Shown here: positions 55,047 to 63,999 of the stretch, piece by piece
How positions within the stretch are numbered: position 1 is the first letter of the stretch
Layout: every line of letters begins with the position of its first letter
Source: Nocardia coubleae NBRC 108252
GTDB taxonomy: Bacteria; Actinomycetota; Actinomycetes; Mycobacteriales; Mycobacteriaceae
Reading direction: 5' to 3'
DNA: 64,000 nt
NCBI RefSeq assembly: GCF_001612805.1
Contig: NZ_BDBD01000024.1
Location: 53,847 to 117,846, forward strand
Position numbers and translations under genes: made by a program
Notes under the pieces: model-generated
Database searches by the model: none
What the model was told of the DNA's origin: nothing
What the model saw: only the letters and a program-made list of their open reading frames with translations

Positions 55047-56617
55047 ACCGGATCGATGAACCACCGGCGCCCTGGCCGCGCCGGCAGCCGCCCAGGCGTA
55101 TCGGCGCCCCACCCGTCCCCCGGTCGACCAACCATGCCCGCTTGCGCCGCATCGGCTCGATCGCCACCAGGATGTTCGTCGCCGCCGTCGCGCTCGCGGT
55201 GCTGGCGGGTACCGGCCTCGCCTGGTCGGCGAAGAACGGTTTCGATGCCGGTTTCCTGCACTCCGACGCGCTGGGCGACGACGCGCCGCGCTCGCTCGAC
55301 GGCGCGGTCAACATCTTGCTGATCGGCCTGGACACCCGCAAAGACCTCGACGGCAAGGACCTGCCGAAAGCGATCCTCGATCAGCTGCACGCCGGCGACG
55401 GCAGCGAAGGCGGTTACAACGCCAATTCACTGATCCTGCTGCACATCCCGGCCGACATGAGCAAGATCGTCGCCTTCTCCATCCCCCGCGACAACTATGT
55501 GGCGGTCACCGGCATCCCCGGCTACTCGCGCATCAAGATCAAAGAGGCGTACGGCCTGAAAAAGGCTGTGGTGCAGGCGAAACTGATGGAGCAGGGCGTC
55601 GACGACCCCGTGGAACTCGAGCGCCGCAGCCGGGAGGCGGGCCGCGAATCCATCGTCACCACGGTGCGCAACCTGGTCGGGGTGCCGATCGACCGGTTCG
55701 CCGAGATCTCGCTCGCCGGGTTCTACGACCTGGCCGACGCGGTGGGCGGCGTCGATGTGTGCCTGACCAACGCCGTCGACGACAGCGAGTTCTCCGGCGC
55801 GGTGTTCCCGGCGGGCCGTCAGCATCTCGACGCGTCCCAGGCCCTCGCGTTCGTGCGTCAGCGCCACGGTCTGCCCAACGGCGACCTCGACCGCACCCAC
55901 CGTCAGCAGGCCTTCCTCACCTCGGTTGCCAAGTCGCTCAAGGACTCCGGCACGCTCACCGATCTGAGCAAGCTGTCCGCCCTGATGGATGCCGCGCACC
56001 GCGACATCGTGCTGTCGCAGGGCTGGGACTTGTTCGAATTCGTCCGCGATCTCGGTGCGGCGGGCAGCATCCCGGTCGAGTTCCGCACCCTGCCGGTGCT
56101 GCGCTACGACGTGATCGACGGTCAGGACGTCAATATCGTCGACCCGGCGGCCATCAAACGCGAGGTGCGTGCGGCTTTCGGTCAGCAGGCCCCGACAACC
56201 ACTGTGGCGGCGAATCCCGATGCCGTGGTTGATGTGCACAATCTCGGCTCGACGACCGGGCAGGCTGCCCTGGTGTCGAAGATGCTGACAGCGCGCGGCT
56301 ACGGCCAGGGCGAGGTCGGCGGCGGTGACGGCAACGACGAGCCCTATTCGGCGGTCACCTACGGCCCCGGTGCCATCCATGACGCCCGTGCTGTCGCCGA
56401 AATCCTCGGTGGGCTACCGGTTTCCGCGTCACCCTGGGTGGAGGACGGCCATGTGCGCGTCATCCTCGGCACCGACTTCACTCCCCCGGCCGAACTCAGC
56501 CCGACCACCACCACCCGCCCCGTCACCACGACAACCAGCGTCGCCGGACAGCCCCTGCCGGACGCCGGGAAACCACTCACCACCAATATCGGCGACACGA
56601 TCCCCTGCGTGAACTGA
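55043..56617 (+). CDS. LytR-CpsA-Psr family ligase
   Basis: This 524-residue protein attaches lipid-linked glycopolymers to peptidoglycan (in mycolate actinobacteria, arabinogalactan). A basic Pro-rich cytosolic N-terminus (1-48), a membrane helix (MFVAAVALAVLAGTGLAW) and the LCP domain (about 90-300) follow: VNILLIGLDTR, NSLILLHIPADMSKIVAFSIP and PRDNYVAVTGIPGYSRIKI with the conserved Asp/Arg, LDASQALAFVRQRHGLPNGD, and LDRTHRQQAF with the active Arg. The C-terminal LytR_C domain (about 390-475) ends in a Thr-rich tail. GTG 55043 lies in the overlap with the L,D-transpeptidase stop. Confidence 0.92.
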   Translation: MNRIDEPPAPWPRRQPPRRIGAPPVPRSTNHARLRRIGSIATRMFVAAVALAVLAGTGLAWSAKNGFDAGFLHSDALGDDAPRSLDGAVNILLIGLDTRKDLDGKDLPKAILDQLHAGDGSEGGYNANSLILLHIPADMSKIVAFSIPRDNYVAVTGIPGYSRIKIKEAYGLKKAVVQAKLMEQGVDDPVELERRSREAGRESIVTTVRNLVGVPIDRFAEISLAGFYDLADAVGGVDVCLTNAVDDSEFSGAVFPAGRQHLDASQALAFVRQRHGLPNGDLDRTHRQQAFLTSVAKSLKDSGTLTDLSKLSALMDAAHRDIVLSQGWDLFEFVRDLGAAGSIPVEFRTLPVLRYDVIDGQDVNIVDPAAIKREVRAAFGQQAPTTTVAANPDAVVDVHNLGSTTGQAALVSKMLTARGYGQGEVGGGDGNDEPYSAVTYGPGAIHDARAVAEILGGLPVSASPWVEDGHVRVILGTDFTPPAELSPTTTTRPVTTTTSVAGQPLPDAGKPLTTNIGDTIPCVN

Positions 56618-56637
56618 GCCGCTCTACGGCTGACGAC

Positions 56638-56680
56638 AAACGGCTCGGCCACCGGTTTCCCGGCGGCCGAGCCGTTTTCG
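56638..56680. terminator. Intrinsic terminator between LCP and FAAL genes
   Basis: 12-bp perfect arms (AACGGCTCGGCC / GGCCGAGCCGTT) around a 14-nt loop, with AAA before and TTTT after. It can stop transcription of both convergent genes. Confidence 0.85.
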
Positions 56681-56686
56681 ATGACG

Positions 56687-58561
56687 TCAGTCGACCGGAG
56701 CGTCCGGATAGTCCTGCTGCCGGTAACCCCCACGCAGCGTCCCGTCGAGGTAGGCCGTCCGGCACGCGCGTCGGGCGATCTTGCCGCTCGAGGTCCGCGG
56801 AATCGAACCGGCAGGCACCAGCAGCACATCACGCACCGTCACGCCGTGCCTGCGCGAGATCGCCGCACGCACGGTGTCGATGATCGGCTGCGGATCGAGT
56901 TTCGCTGCCCCCGAACCTCTTTCGGCCACCACGACGAGCTGTTCGGCGAGGTCGTCGGCGTCGGCCACCCGCACCGGCGCGGGCAGTTCTCCCGCCGGAA
57001 CCGAGAACGCCGCGATGAAACCCGGCCGCAGCGCGTTGCTCGCTTCCTGCGCGGAGTACTCGAGGTCCTGCGGGTAGTGATTGCGTCCGTCGACGATGAC
57101 GAGGTCCTTCACCCGGCCGGTGATGAACAGTTCCCCGTCGTAGTAGGCACCGAAGTCGCCGGTGCGCATCCAGGTCGCGTCCTCCGGCGCGCCCTCGGCC
57201 CGGCTGCCGATCGGATTGCGGGTCACCCGGTTGTGGAAGGTCTGCGCGGTCTCCTCCGGCCGCCCCCAGTACCCGATGCCCATATTGTCGCCGTGCAACC
57301 AGATCTCGCCGACCTCGCCGTCGCGCCGCTCGATGCCCGTCTCCGGATCGACGATCACAGCCCACTGCGACCTGGCGACATACCCGCACGACACCTGCGC
57401 CACCGCCTGCGCGGCGTGCTCGTCGACCTCCACCATGCGCCCGGCATTGAGTTTGCCCCGGTCCACATAGACCACCCGCGCCTCGTCCTCGCGGCGGGTC
57501 GCCGACACGAACAGCGTCGCCTCGGCCATCCCGTAGCAAGGCTTGATCGCGGTCTTGGACAGCCCGAACGGCGCGAACGCCTCGTTGAACTTGCGCATCG
57601 AGGCCACCGACACCGGTTCGCTGCCGTTGATGAGCCCGATCACGTTCGACAGGTCGAGCGTCTCGTCACCCTTGGGCAATCCGCGCACCGCCGCGTGCTC
57701 GAACGCGAAGTTCGGTGCCGCTGAGTAGATCTCGGCCCCGTCGGCCTGCGCGGCGAGTTCCTTGATCCAGCGCGACGGCCTGCGGACGAACGCGCTCGGC
57801 GACATGATGGTGATGAACTTGCCGCCGATGGTCGGCAGGATCACCGTGAGCAGACCCATGTCGTGGAACAGCGGCAGCCAGGTGACACCGCGCGCGTTCT
57901 CGGTGATGCCGATGGCGTCGATCATCTGGAGCAGATTGGTGCCGACCGAGCGGTGCGTGATCTCCACACCGGCGGGCACCCGGGTGGAGCCGGAGGTGTA
58001 CTGCAGGTAGGCCACACTGTCGATCGAGATATCGGGCCTGCGCCAGCGCGACCCGACCGCATCGGGAATCGCCTCCACCGCGATGATTCTCGGCCTTCGT
58101 GTGTTCGGCTGTTCACGGAAGAAGTTGCGTACCCCCGCCGCCGAACCGGTGACGGTGAGCACCGCGGCCGGCTCGCAGTCGCCGAGCACCGCGTGCAACC
58201 GATCGCTGTGCCCCTGCTCCTCCGGATCGAACAGCGGCACCGCGACATTGCCCGCGTACACCGCCGCGAACAGCGCCACCACGTAGTCGAGCCCCTGCGG
58301 CGCCAGGACCGCAACACGGTCGCCCGGCTCGGTGACCTGCTGCAAGCGCGCCGCCACCGCCCGCAACCGCACCCCGAACTCACGCCAGGTGAGCTCCTGG
58401 TACTCGCCGTCGCGTTCGCGCGAGTAGTCGATGAACCGGTAGGCCAGCTCGTCGCCGTTGGCTTCGCTGTGCTTGTCGACGAAATCGATGAGCGTCTGGT
58501 TACCGGGAATGCGGATGGCGCCGTGCTCGTCGAGGTAGTCGTCGAGTGTCTCGCCGATCAT
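56687..58561 (-). CDS. Fatty acyl-AMP ligase (FadD32-like)
   Basis: This 624-residue adenylating enzyme is a fatty acyl-AMP ligase, making an acyl adenylate for transfer to an acyl carrier domain rather than to CoA. Motifs are AYLQYTSGSTRVPAG (P-loop, near 190), GLLTVILPTIGG, NFAFEHAAVRG, LINGSEPVSVASMRKFNEAF, KPCYGMAEATLFVSAT with the FAAL-type insertion after it, WMRTGDFGAYYDGELFITGR and the A10 lysine in IPRTSSGKIARRACR. FAALs of this type load mycolate or polyketide synthases. The length matches FadD32, but the usual pks13 and accD4 are absent. Its ATG overlaps the ketosynthase stop (TGATG), so the two are coupled. Confidence 0.9.
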   Translation of the reverse strand: MIGETLDDYLDEHGAIRIPGNQTLIDFVDKHSEANGDELAYRFIDYSRERDGEYQELTWREFGVRLRAVAARLQQVTEPGDRVAVLAPQGLDYVVALFAAVYAGNVAVPLFDPEEQGHSDRLHAVLGDCEPAAVLTVTGSAAGVRNFFREQPNTRRPRIIAVEAIPDAVGSRWRRPDISIDSVAYLQYTSGSTRVPAGVEITHRSVGTNLLQMIDAIGITENARGVTWLPLFHDMGLLTVILPTIGGKFITIMSPSAFVRRPSRWIKELAAQADGAEIYSAAPNFAFEHAAVRGLPKGDETLDLSNVIGLINGSEPVSVASMRKFNEAFAPFGLSKTAIKPCYGMAEATLFVSATRREDEARVVYVDRGKLNAGRMVEVDEHAAQAVAQVSCGYVARSQWAVIVDPETGIERRDGEVGEIWLHGDNMGIGYWGRPEETAQTFHNRVTRNPIGSRAEGAPEDATWMRTGDFGAYYDGELFITGRVKDLVIVDGRNHYPQDLEYSAQEASNALRPGFIAAFSVPAGELPAPVRVADADDLAEQLVVVAERGSGAAKLDPQPIIDTVRAAISRRHGVTVRDVLLVPAGSIPRTSSGKIARRACRTAYLDGTLRGGYRQQDYPDAPVD

Positions 58562-59781
58562 CAGAACCGCCCGAAGGCCAGGGCCACGTTGTGCCCGCCG
58601 AAGCCGAACGAGTTGTTCACCGCGTAGTCGATGCGGCCCGGCCGCGCCTGACCCGAGACCACGTCGAGGTCGATCGCGGGGTCCTGGTTCTCCAGGTTCA
58701 GCGTGGGCGGGACGATGCTGTCGCGCACGCTGAGCACGGTGATCACCGATTCCAGCGCACCCACCGCGCCGATCGAATGCCCGAGCGCCGACTTCGGCGC
58801 GTACACCGAGGCATGCGACCCGATGGCCTTGCCGATCGCGTTGGCCTCGGCGGTGTCGCCGATAGGGGTGGCGGTGGCGTGGGCGTTGATGTGGGTGACG
58901 TCGGTGCGGCTGATGCCGCCGGTCTGCATGGCCCGCGTCATCGCCCGGGCCGCGCCGGTGCCGTCGGGGTCGGGCGCGACCAGATGGAAGCCGTCGGAGG
59001 TGACTCCCGCACCGAGCAGGCGCGCGTGGATCGTCGCCCCGCGCGCCTTGGCATGGGCCTCGGTCTCGATCACCATCATCGCCCCGGCCTCGCCGAAGAC
59101 GAATCCGTCGCGGTCGACGTCGAACGGGCGCGAGGCGCCCTTGGGGTCGTCATTGCGGGTGCTCATGGCACGCATCTGGGTGAAGGCAGCGATCGGCACC
59201 GCCTGGATGCAGCCTTCCACCCCGCCGGTCACCACCATGTCGGCATCGCCCATCACGATCATCCGCCACGCGTTGGCAATGGCCTCCGAACCCGACGAAC
59301 ACGCCGAAACGGGCGTGGAAACGCCTGCGCGCGCACCCAATTCGACGCCGACACACGCGGCGGCGCCATTGGGCATCATGGCCGCGACGGTCTGCGGCGA
59401 CACCTTGCGGTAGCCGCCGTTGGACAGCTTGTCCCGCGCGTACAGCAGGGATTCGGCGCCGCCGAGCCCGGTGCCGATGGAGACGCCGAGTCGATCCAGG
59501 TCGACCTCGGGGCTGCCCGCGTTGCGCCAGACCTCACGGCCGAGCACCACGGCCATCTGTTCGACGTAGGACAACCGGCGCGCCTCCTCGCGGGTGAGCG
59601 AGGCCGCCGGCGACACCTTCAGGTGACCACCGATCCGCACCGGAAGGTCGAAGTCGTCGATGAAGGAGTCCTCCAGGACGTCGATCCCGCTCTCGCCGTT
59701 GAGCAGACCTTTCCAGGTCGAGTCGACGTCGCCCGCGATCGACGTGGTCGCCGCAAGGCTCGTGACCACGATGTCCGTCAT
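58561..59781 (-). CDS. Beta-ketoacyl-ACP synthase II (KasA/KasB-like)
   Basis: This 406-residue ketosynthase has the KAS I/II triad: Cys161 in PVSACSSGSEAIAN, His301 in HINAHATATPIGDT and His335 in SALGHSIGAVG, with Lys330. The C-terminal NNSFGFGGHNVALAFGR is diagnostic. KasA and KasB extend acyl chains in FAS-II; this extra copy may serve a dedicated chain. ATG 59781 follows GAAGAA. It is the first gene of a two-gene operon with the FAAL, divergent from a desaturase, suggesting a module to make and activate one particular fatty acid. Confidence 0.92.
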   Translation of the reverse strand: MTDIVVTSLAATTSIAGDVDSTWKGLLNGESGIDVLEDSFIDDFDLPVRIGGHLKVSPAASLTREEARRLSYVEQMAVVLGREVWRNAGSPEVDLDRLGVSIGTGLGGAESLLYARDKLSNGGYRKVSPQTVAAMMPNGAAACVGVELGARAGVSTPVSACSSGSEAIANAWRMIVMGDADMVVTGGVEGCIQAVPIAAFTQMRAMSTRNDDPKGASRPFDVDRDGFVFGEAGAMMVIETEAHAKARGATIHARLLGAGVTSDGFHLVAPDPDGTGAARAMTRAMQTGGISRTDVTHINAHATATPIGDTAEANAIGKAIGSHASVYAPKSALGHSIGAVGALESVITVLSVRDSIVPPTLNLENQDPAIDLDVVSGQARPGRIDYAVNNSFGFGGHNVALAFGRF

Positions 59782-59962
59782 AATTCTTCGCTCACTCTCT
59801 CTAGCTATGCCACGACTGAACGGGAACCGCTGATGGAGCTGAACTGGTGAAGCGTAGAGAATGGCACCGCGTTTCGCCAGGTGCCTTGTGCCGGGTCTAT
59901 TCTCGGCGACGACCGGCAACATTACCGACTCTTGCTTTTCCCTGCAGCGAAAGGGCACGAGC

Positions 59963-60949
59963 GTGGCCAGGAACCTCACCCAGCTGGAACTGCTGATCGA
60001 ATTGGAAGATGTTGCGGCGCGCAATGTCGATCGTCATCTATCGATGGCCAAGGACTGGCATCCGCACGACTACGTGCCGTGGGAGCAGGGCCGCAATTTC
60101 GCATCGATGGGCGGAATCGATTGGGCGCCGGAGCAATCCGCGTTGAACGAGGTCGCCAAGGCGGCGATGATCACCAACCTGCTCACCGAGGACAACCTGC
60201 CCTCCTATCACCGCGAGATCGCCGAGAACTTCTCCCAGGACGGCGCCTGGGGCACCTGGGTCGGCCGCTGGACCGCCGAGGAGAACCGGCACGGCATCGT
60301 GATGCGTGACTATTTGGTCGTGACGCGCGGTGTGGACCCGGTGGCGCTCGAGAACGCGCGGATGATCCACATGACCAACGGCTACTCGGCCATGTCGGTG
60401 GTCGACGAGAAGGCGGGCGCCTTCGATGTGCGCGACACCTCCGGCGCCGGTTTCCTGTACTCCGTGGCGTATGTGACGTTCCAGGAACTGGCCACCCGGG
60501 TGAGCCACCGCAACACCGGCCGTGCCTGTGACGATCCGATCGCCGACCGCATGCTGGCCCGCATCGCCGCCGACGAGAACCTGCACATGATCTTCTACCG
60601 CAATCTCTGCGCGGCCGCCCTCGACCTGGCACCCGACCAGACCATGGAGGCGATCGCGACCATCGTCGCCGGTTTCCAGATGCCGGGTGCGGGCATGCCC
60701 GGGTGGCGCCGCAACGGTGTGCTGATGGCCAAGCACGGCATCTACGATCTGCGCCAGCACCTCGAGGAAGTCCTGCTGCCGGTGCTGCGCAAATGGGACA
60801 TCTTCGAGCGCACCGATTTCGGTCCACGGGGCGAGCAGGCGCGCGACGATCTGGCCGCCTTCCTCGACCGGTTGCGCCAGGACGTGGTGCGCTTCGAGGA
60901 ACAGCGCGATCGTTCACTCGCGCGCGCGAAGCAACGTCAGCTGGTCTGA
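59963..60949 (+). CDS. Acyl-ACP desaturase (DesA-type)
   Basis: This 328-residue soluble diiron enzyme inserts a double bond into acyl-ACP. The helical bundle carries LIELEDVAARNVDRHL, WTAEENRHGIVMRDYL (the first E-x-x-H) and RIAADENLHMIFYRNL (the second E-x-x-H), which are the iron ligands. It is of the mycobacterial DesA1/DesA2 class. GTG 59963 with AAAGG upstream is preferred over an ATG at 59861 whose product has an implausible N-terminus. The 181-base gap to the divergent ketosynthase holds the promoters. Its 3' end overlaps the GGDEF gene by 13 bp (convergent). Confidence 0.9.
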   Translation: MARNLTQLELLIELEDVAARNVDRHLSMAKDWHPHDYVPWEQGRNFASMGGIDWAPEQSALNEVAKAAMITNLLTEDNLPSYHREIAENFSQDGAWGTWVGRWTAEENRHGIVMRDYLVVTRGVDPVALENARMIHMTNGYSAMSVVDEKAGAFDVRDTSGAGFLYSVAYVTFQELATRVSHRNTGRACDDPIADRMLARIAADENLHMIFYRNLCAAALDLAPDQTMEAIATIVAGFQMPGAGMPGWRRNGVLMAKHGIYDLRQHLEEVLLPVLRKWDIFERTDFGPRGEQARDDLAAFLDRLRQDVVRFEEQRDRSLARAKQRQLV

Positions 60950-62256
60950 TCGAGCGCGGGCGGCGACCGGTGCACCTGTGGCCGGATCGCCGCTCGCGCA
61001 TGGTGTTTGTTCCGGTACATCGCGGCGTCGGCGGCCTGGAGCAGTTCGTCGGCGGCGGCCGGTGGCTGTTCGAAGAAGGCGGTGCCGATGCTCACGCCAA
61101 CGGCGAGCATGTGCCCGTCCACCTCGAGCGGCGCCGACAATGCCGCCATCAGCTCGTCGGCCAGCTCGGTCAATGCCTGTTCGCCCGAACACTTTTCGAC
61201 GAGCACGAGGAATTCGTCGCCACCGATACGCGCGGGCAGCGCCGAGCGGGGACCGAGGGTGTCGCGCAGCCGGTCCCCGACCACCCGCAGCACCCGGTCA
61301 CCGATGGTGTGGCCCCACAGGTCGTTGATCTCCTTGAAGCCGTCGAGGTCCAGATAGCACACGCCGACCGGCGGTTCGGCGCCCGCGAGGCGGCTGAACA
61401 GGTGCGACCGGTTCGGCAGGCCGGTGAGCGCGTCGTGGTTGGCGTCGTGCCACAGCCGGTCGGCCAGCTGCTTGCGCTCGGTGACGTCGACCGCGACGCC
61501 GACCAGGAACCGGATCGCGCCCTCGCCGTCACGAACCGCCGACATCGACAGATCGATCGAGGTGACCCGGCCGTCGTCGCGAATGTGTTCGGTCTCGGTC
61601 CGGAAGCTCTCCGACTCCCCCGCGACCATCCGCTGCAGTTCGACGAAGGCATCGTTGAGGTTCGCCGGGCCGAGGATGTCGGCGACGGTGCGCCCGACCA
61701 TCGACTCGGGGGTCTGTCCGAGCATTTCGGCCAGCGTCAGGTTGCAGTTCACCACGCTGCCGGTCATGTCGACGGTGCCGATGCCGACCAGCGCACCGTC
61801 GAAAACGGCCTCGAAACGGGCCTCCGACAGGGCGCGCCGGTCCTCTGCCTCCTGCGCGGCCGAGAGCACCGCGGCCAGCGTCTGTTCCTGTTCGGCCAGT
61901 GCCGCCGCCCGCAGCGCGGCGGTGAAACCGGCTGCGAAGTCACCCGCCAAAGCAACTGCGCGGCTACGGATTTCGGGCAGCGCCGGGTCGTCGAAACCGG
62001 CGGCGGCGTGCTCGACGAGGTCGGTGCACAGCACCGGAACCGTACGGCTCACCGCGGCCGGATCGCGGTAGTTCACCGCGACCAGCATGCGCGCCGCCTG
62101 CCGGGCGACGTCGGGGTCTTCACCACCGCGCGCGGCATCGATGAGACCCGTGCACAGGGCGGCGAGCATGTCCTCGATCTGGGAGCGGGTGAGGGTGGGA
62201 GCGACCACACCGTCGAGCGCGTCAGCCCACCGCTGCGCCAGCTCCCATGACCCCAC
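60937..62256 (-). CDS. PAS-GGDEF diguanylate cyclase
   Basis: This 439-residue protein makes cyclic di-GMP. Residues about 1-140 are an unassigned helical domain, about 150-265 a PAS domain with PAC (RFEAVFDGALVGIGTVDMTG, FLVGVAVDVTERKQ), and about 275-430 a GGDEF domain with the intact active site RIGGDEFLVLVEK and DANHDALTGLPNRSHLF. The product motif is complete, so it should be active; no inhibitory RxxD site is clearly seen. GTG 62256 is the only well-placed start. c-di-GMP genes are scarce in nocardiae, so this may be one of few. Confidence 0.9.
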   Translation of the reverse strand: MGSWELAQRWADALDGVVAPTLTRSQIEDMLAALCTGLIDAARGGEDPDVARQAARMLVAVNYRDPAAVSRTVPVLCTDLVEHAAAGFDDPALPEIRSRAVALAGDFAAGFTAALRAAALAEQEQTLAAVLSAAQEAEDRRALSEARFEAVFDGALVGIGTVDMTGSVVNCNLTLAEMLGQTPESMVGRTVADILGPANLNDAFVELQRMVAGESESFRTETEHIRDDGRVTSIDLSMSAVRDGEGAIRFLVGVAVDVTERKQLADRLWHDANHDALTGLPNRSHLFSRLAGAEPPVGVCYLDLDGFKEINDLWGHTIGDRVLRVVGDRLRDTLGPRSALPARIGGDEFLVLVEKCSGEQALTELADELMAALSAPLEVDGHMLAVGVSIGTAFFEQPPAAADELLQAADAAMYRNKHHARAAIRPQVHRSPPALDQTS

Positions 62257-62304
62257 CGTTCATCCGCCCCTGTCGTCGTCTCTCGCACCGCCGTGACGAC
62301 GGGC

Positions 62305-63114
62305 TCAGCCCTTGCGCGCGACCCCACCGAGACCGAGCGAACGCCCGGGCTTCTCGTGCTGATCTCGCTCCGACTCAGGTCGCCACGCCGGCAGTTCCAC
62401 CACGCCCGGCGACTCCAGATCCCAACCATCGAACATGGCGACGATCGCGTCCTTGGGCCGGAAATGGATACCGACCCGGTTCTCGTTCGCCGCGTTGGCG
62501 CTCAGTTTACCCGCGTCCTCCGGCCGCAATTCCGAGGTCAGGTGGGAGATGGCGACGAGACTGCCCGGTGCGAGCACCTCCCGTAGCGCGCCCACTTTCC
62601 CCGCCGGATCGTCGTCGTCGGACACCAGATGCAGCACCGCGATCAGCAGCAGTCCGACCGGTTCCGCGAAGTCGATCAGCCCGGTCTCCCGGACGGCGGC
62701 CAGCAGGTCGTCGGTCTTGCGCAGGTCGGCCTCGATCGCGCCCGCCCGCTCGTTCCCGTGCAGGATCGTGCGCGAATGCATGACGGCCACCGGGTCGATG
62801 TCGACATAGAGCACGCGGGCCTGCGGGTCGAGTTCGTGCACGATCTCGTGCACATTGCCCGCGGTGGGGATGCCGGAACCGATGTCGAGGAACTGGCGGA
62901 TGCCCGCGTCGAGCATGAACCGGACCGCGCGCCGTAGGAACGCACGGTTGCTCAGCGCCAGGCGCGGCAGATCCGGCACCAGCTTGGTTCCCATTTCGGC
63001 AGCCATCCGGTCGACCGCGAAATTGTGCGAGCCACCGAGTAGTGCGTCGTACATCCGAGCCGGGCTCGGTTGCTGCATATCGACACCGTCCGGTGCCCAG
63101 GCAGGCCTGTCCAT
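62305..63114 (-). CDS. SAM-dependent methyltransferase (DUF574 family)
   Basis: This 269-residue protein belongs to the actinobacterial PF04672 methyltransferase group, which begins with SPARMYDALLGGSHNFAVDR. The SAM motif I is RQFLDIGSGIPTAGNVHEI and motif II RVLYVDIDPVAVMHS; HLTSELRPEDAGKLSANA and the acidic loop LVSDDDDPAGK follow. These proteins are numerous in Streptomyces and Nocardia, with unknown substrates. The start ATG 63114 matches family N-termini. It lies 48 bp upstream of the GGDEF gene on the same strand. Confidence 0.88.
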   Translation of the reverse strand: MDRPAWAPDGVDMQQPSPARMYDALLGGSHNFAVDRMAAEMGTKLVPDLPRLALSNRAFLRRAVRFMLDAGIRQFLDIGSGIPTAGNVHEIVHELDPQARVLYVDIDPVAVMHSRTILHGNERAGAIEADLRKTDDLLAAVRETGLIDFAEPVGLLLIAVLHLVSDDDDPAGKVGALREVLAPGSLVAISHLTSELRPEDAGKLSANAANENRVGIHFRPKDAIVAMFDGWDLESPGVVELPAWRPESERDQHEKPGRSLGLGGVARKG

Positions 63115-63200
63115 CGCCGATCAACCCCTGTCTTTCCGTGCCGCGCCCCGGCGGCATTCGATGATCGTAAACTCCGGCACCGACATCGGCGCGGTTCGGT

Positions 63201-63848
63201 TCACTTGTCCGCACCGTAGGGCTGCGCCCACAGCGGCGCCACGTCCGGCGTCATCGTGGCGACGACCGGCACCCCGGCTGCCAGAAAGTTCTCCAACGCT
63301 CGGCGCATATGGTCGGCCGAGGTGATGAGCACCGCCTTGTGCGCGCCGAGTGCCGCCATGAGCTGCGCCGAGAATTTCGCGTTCTGCACGGTGGAACCGG
63401 CCTCGGTTTCGGCGTGCAGCCGGTGCCTGGCCACTCCGCGCACATGCAGCCAGTCGGCCATCACCTGCGCCTCGGTGACCCCGTTACGCGGATTGCCACC
63501 GGTGACGATCACCGGCGAGGCCGGTGACATGTACGCCTGAACAAGCGCGGCGTGCAGCCGGTTGCTCAGCTCGGCACGCATGGTGCCGTCGGGTTGCAGG
63601 CCGTAGCCGAGTACGACGATCGCCGTCTCGGGGCCGTAGGTTTCGGGCAGGTCGATTCCCGCTACTCCGGCAAGGGAATTCGCGGCGCCGAGCATGTCGG
63701 CGGTGACCCGGTCGGTGATGCCCGCGAGCGGGTCGGGTTTCGGTTCGGCGGCTACCGGTGCGGCGGTGAGTACTGCCCCGATGAGGGCGGCGGGAAGCAC
63801 GAGCGCGGCAGCGCCGCGACGGAGAACTTGATGAGCGAGCCGGTCCAT
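63201..63848 (-). CDS. YdcF/SanA-type DUF218 secreted protein
   Basis: This 215-residue protein has a signal peptide (ALVLPAALIGAVLTAAPVAA, cleavage near VAAEP) and a DUF218 domain: TAIVVLGYGLQPDGTMRAEL, ASPVIVTGGNPRNGVTEAQV, HAETEAGSTVQNAKFSAQLM, and AVLITSADHMRRALENFLAA. The family includes ElyC and SanA, linked to envelope-lipid carrier or wall integrity. ATG 63848 follows GGAGG; an open frame to 63920 adds an unlikely basic stretch. No neighbour is on the same strand close enough to define an operon. Confidence 0.85.
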   Translation of the reverse strand: MDRLAHQVLRRGAAALVLPAALIGAVLTAAPVAAEPKPDPLAGITDRVTADMLGAANSLAGVAGIDLPETYGPETAIVVLGYGLQPDGTMRAELSNRLHAALVQAYMSPASPVIVTGGNPRNGVTEAQVMADWLHVRGVARHRLHAETEAGSTVQNAKFSAQLMAALGAHKAVLITSADHMRRALENFLAAGVPVVATMTPDVAPLWAQPYGADK

Positions 63849-63963
63849 GCGACAACCTCCAGAGCGACGTCGCATCATGGTGACGGACAAGCGCTCCCAC
63901 CGCTGCCGAATCCGAAACATTCGCTGGTCGGTTCTGTTTCGTGCCGAAACTACCCCAGGGACG

Positions 63964-63999
63964 ACGAAAGCCCCCTGACCGTAGTCAGAGGGCTTTCGT
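63964..63999. terminator. Hairpin terminator at the window edge
   Basis: 16-nt arms with one mismatch enclose a 4-nt loop. The stem begins ACGAAAGCCC and ends GGGCTTTCGT. It probably ends a gene that lies beyond the right edge. Confidence 0.7.

Noticed and set aside
56687..60949. Polyketide or non-ribosomal biosynthetic cluster
   Set aside because: There is no PKS or NRPS module or carrier protein in the window.
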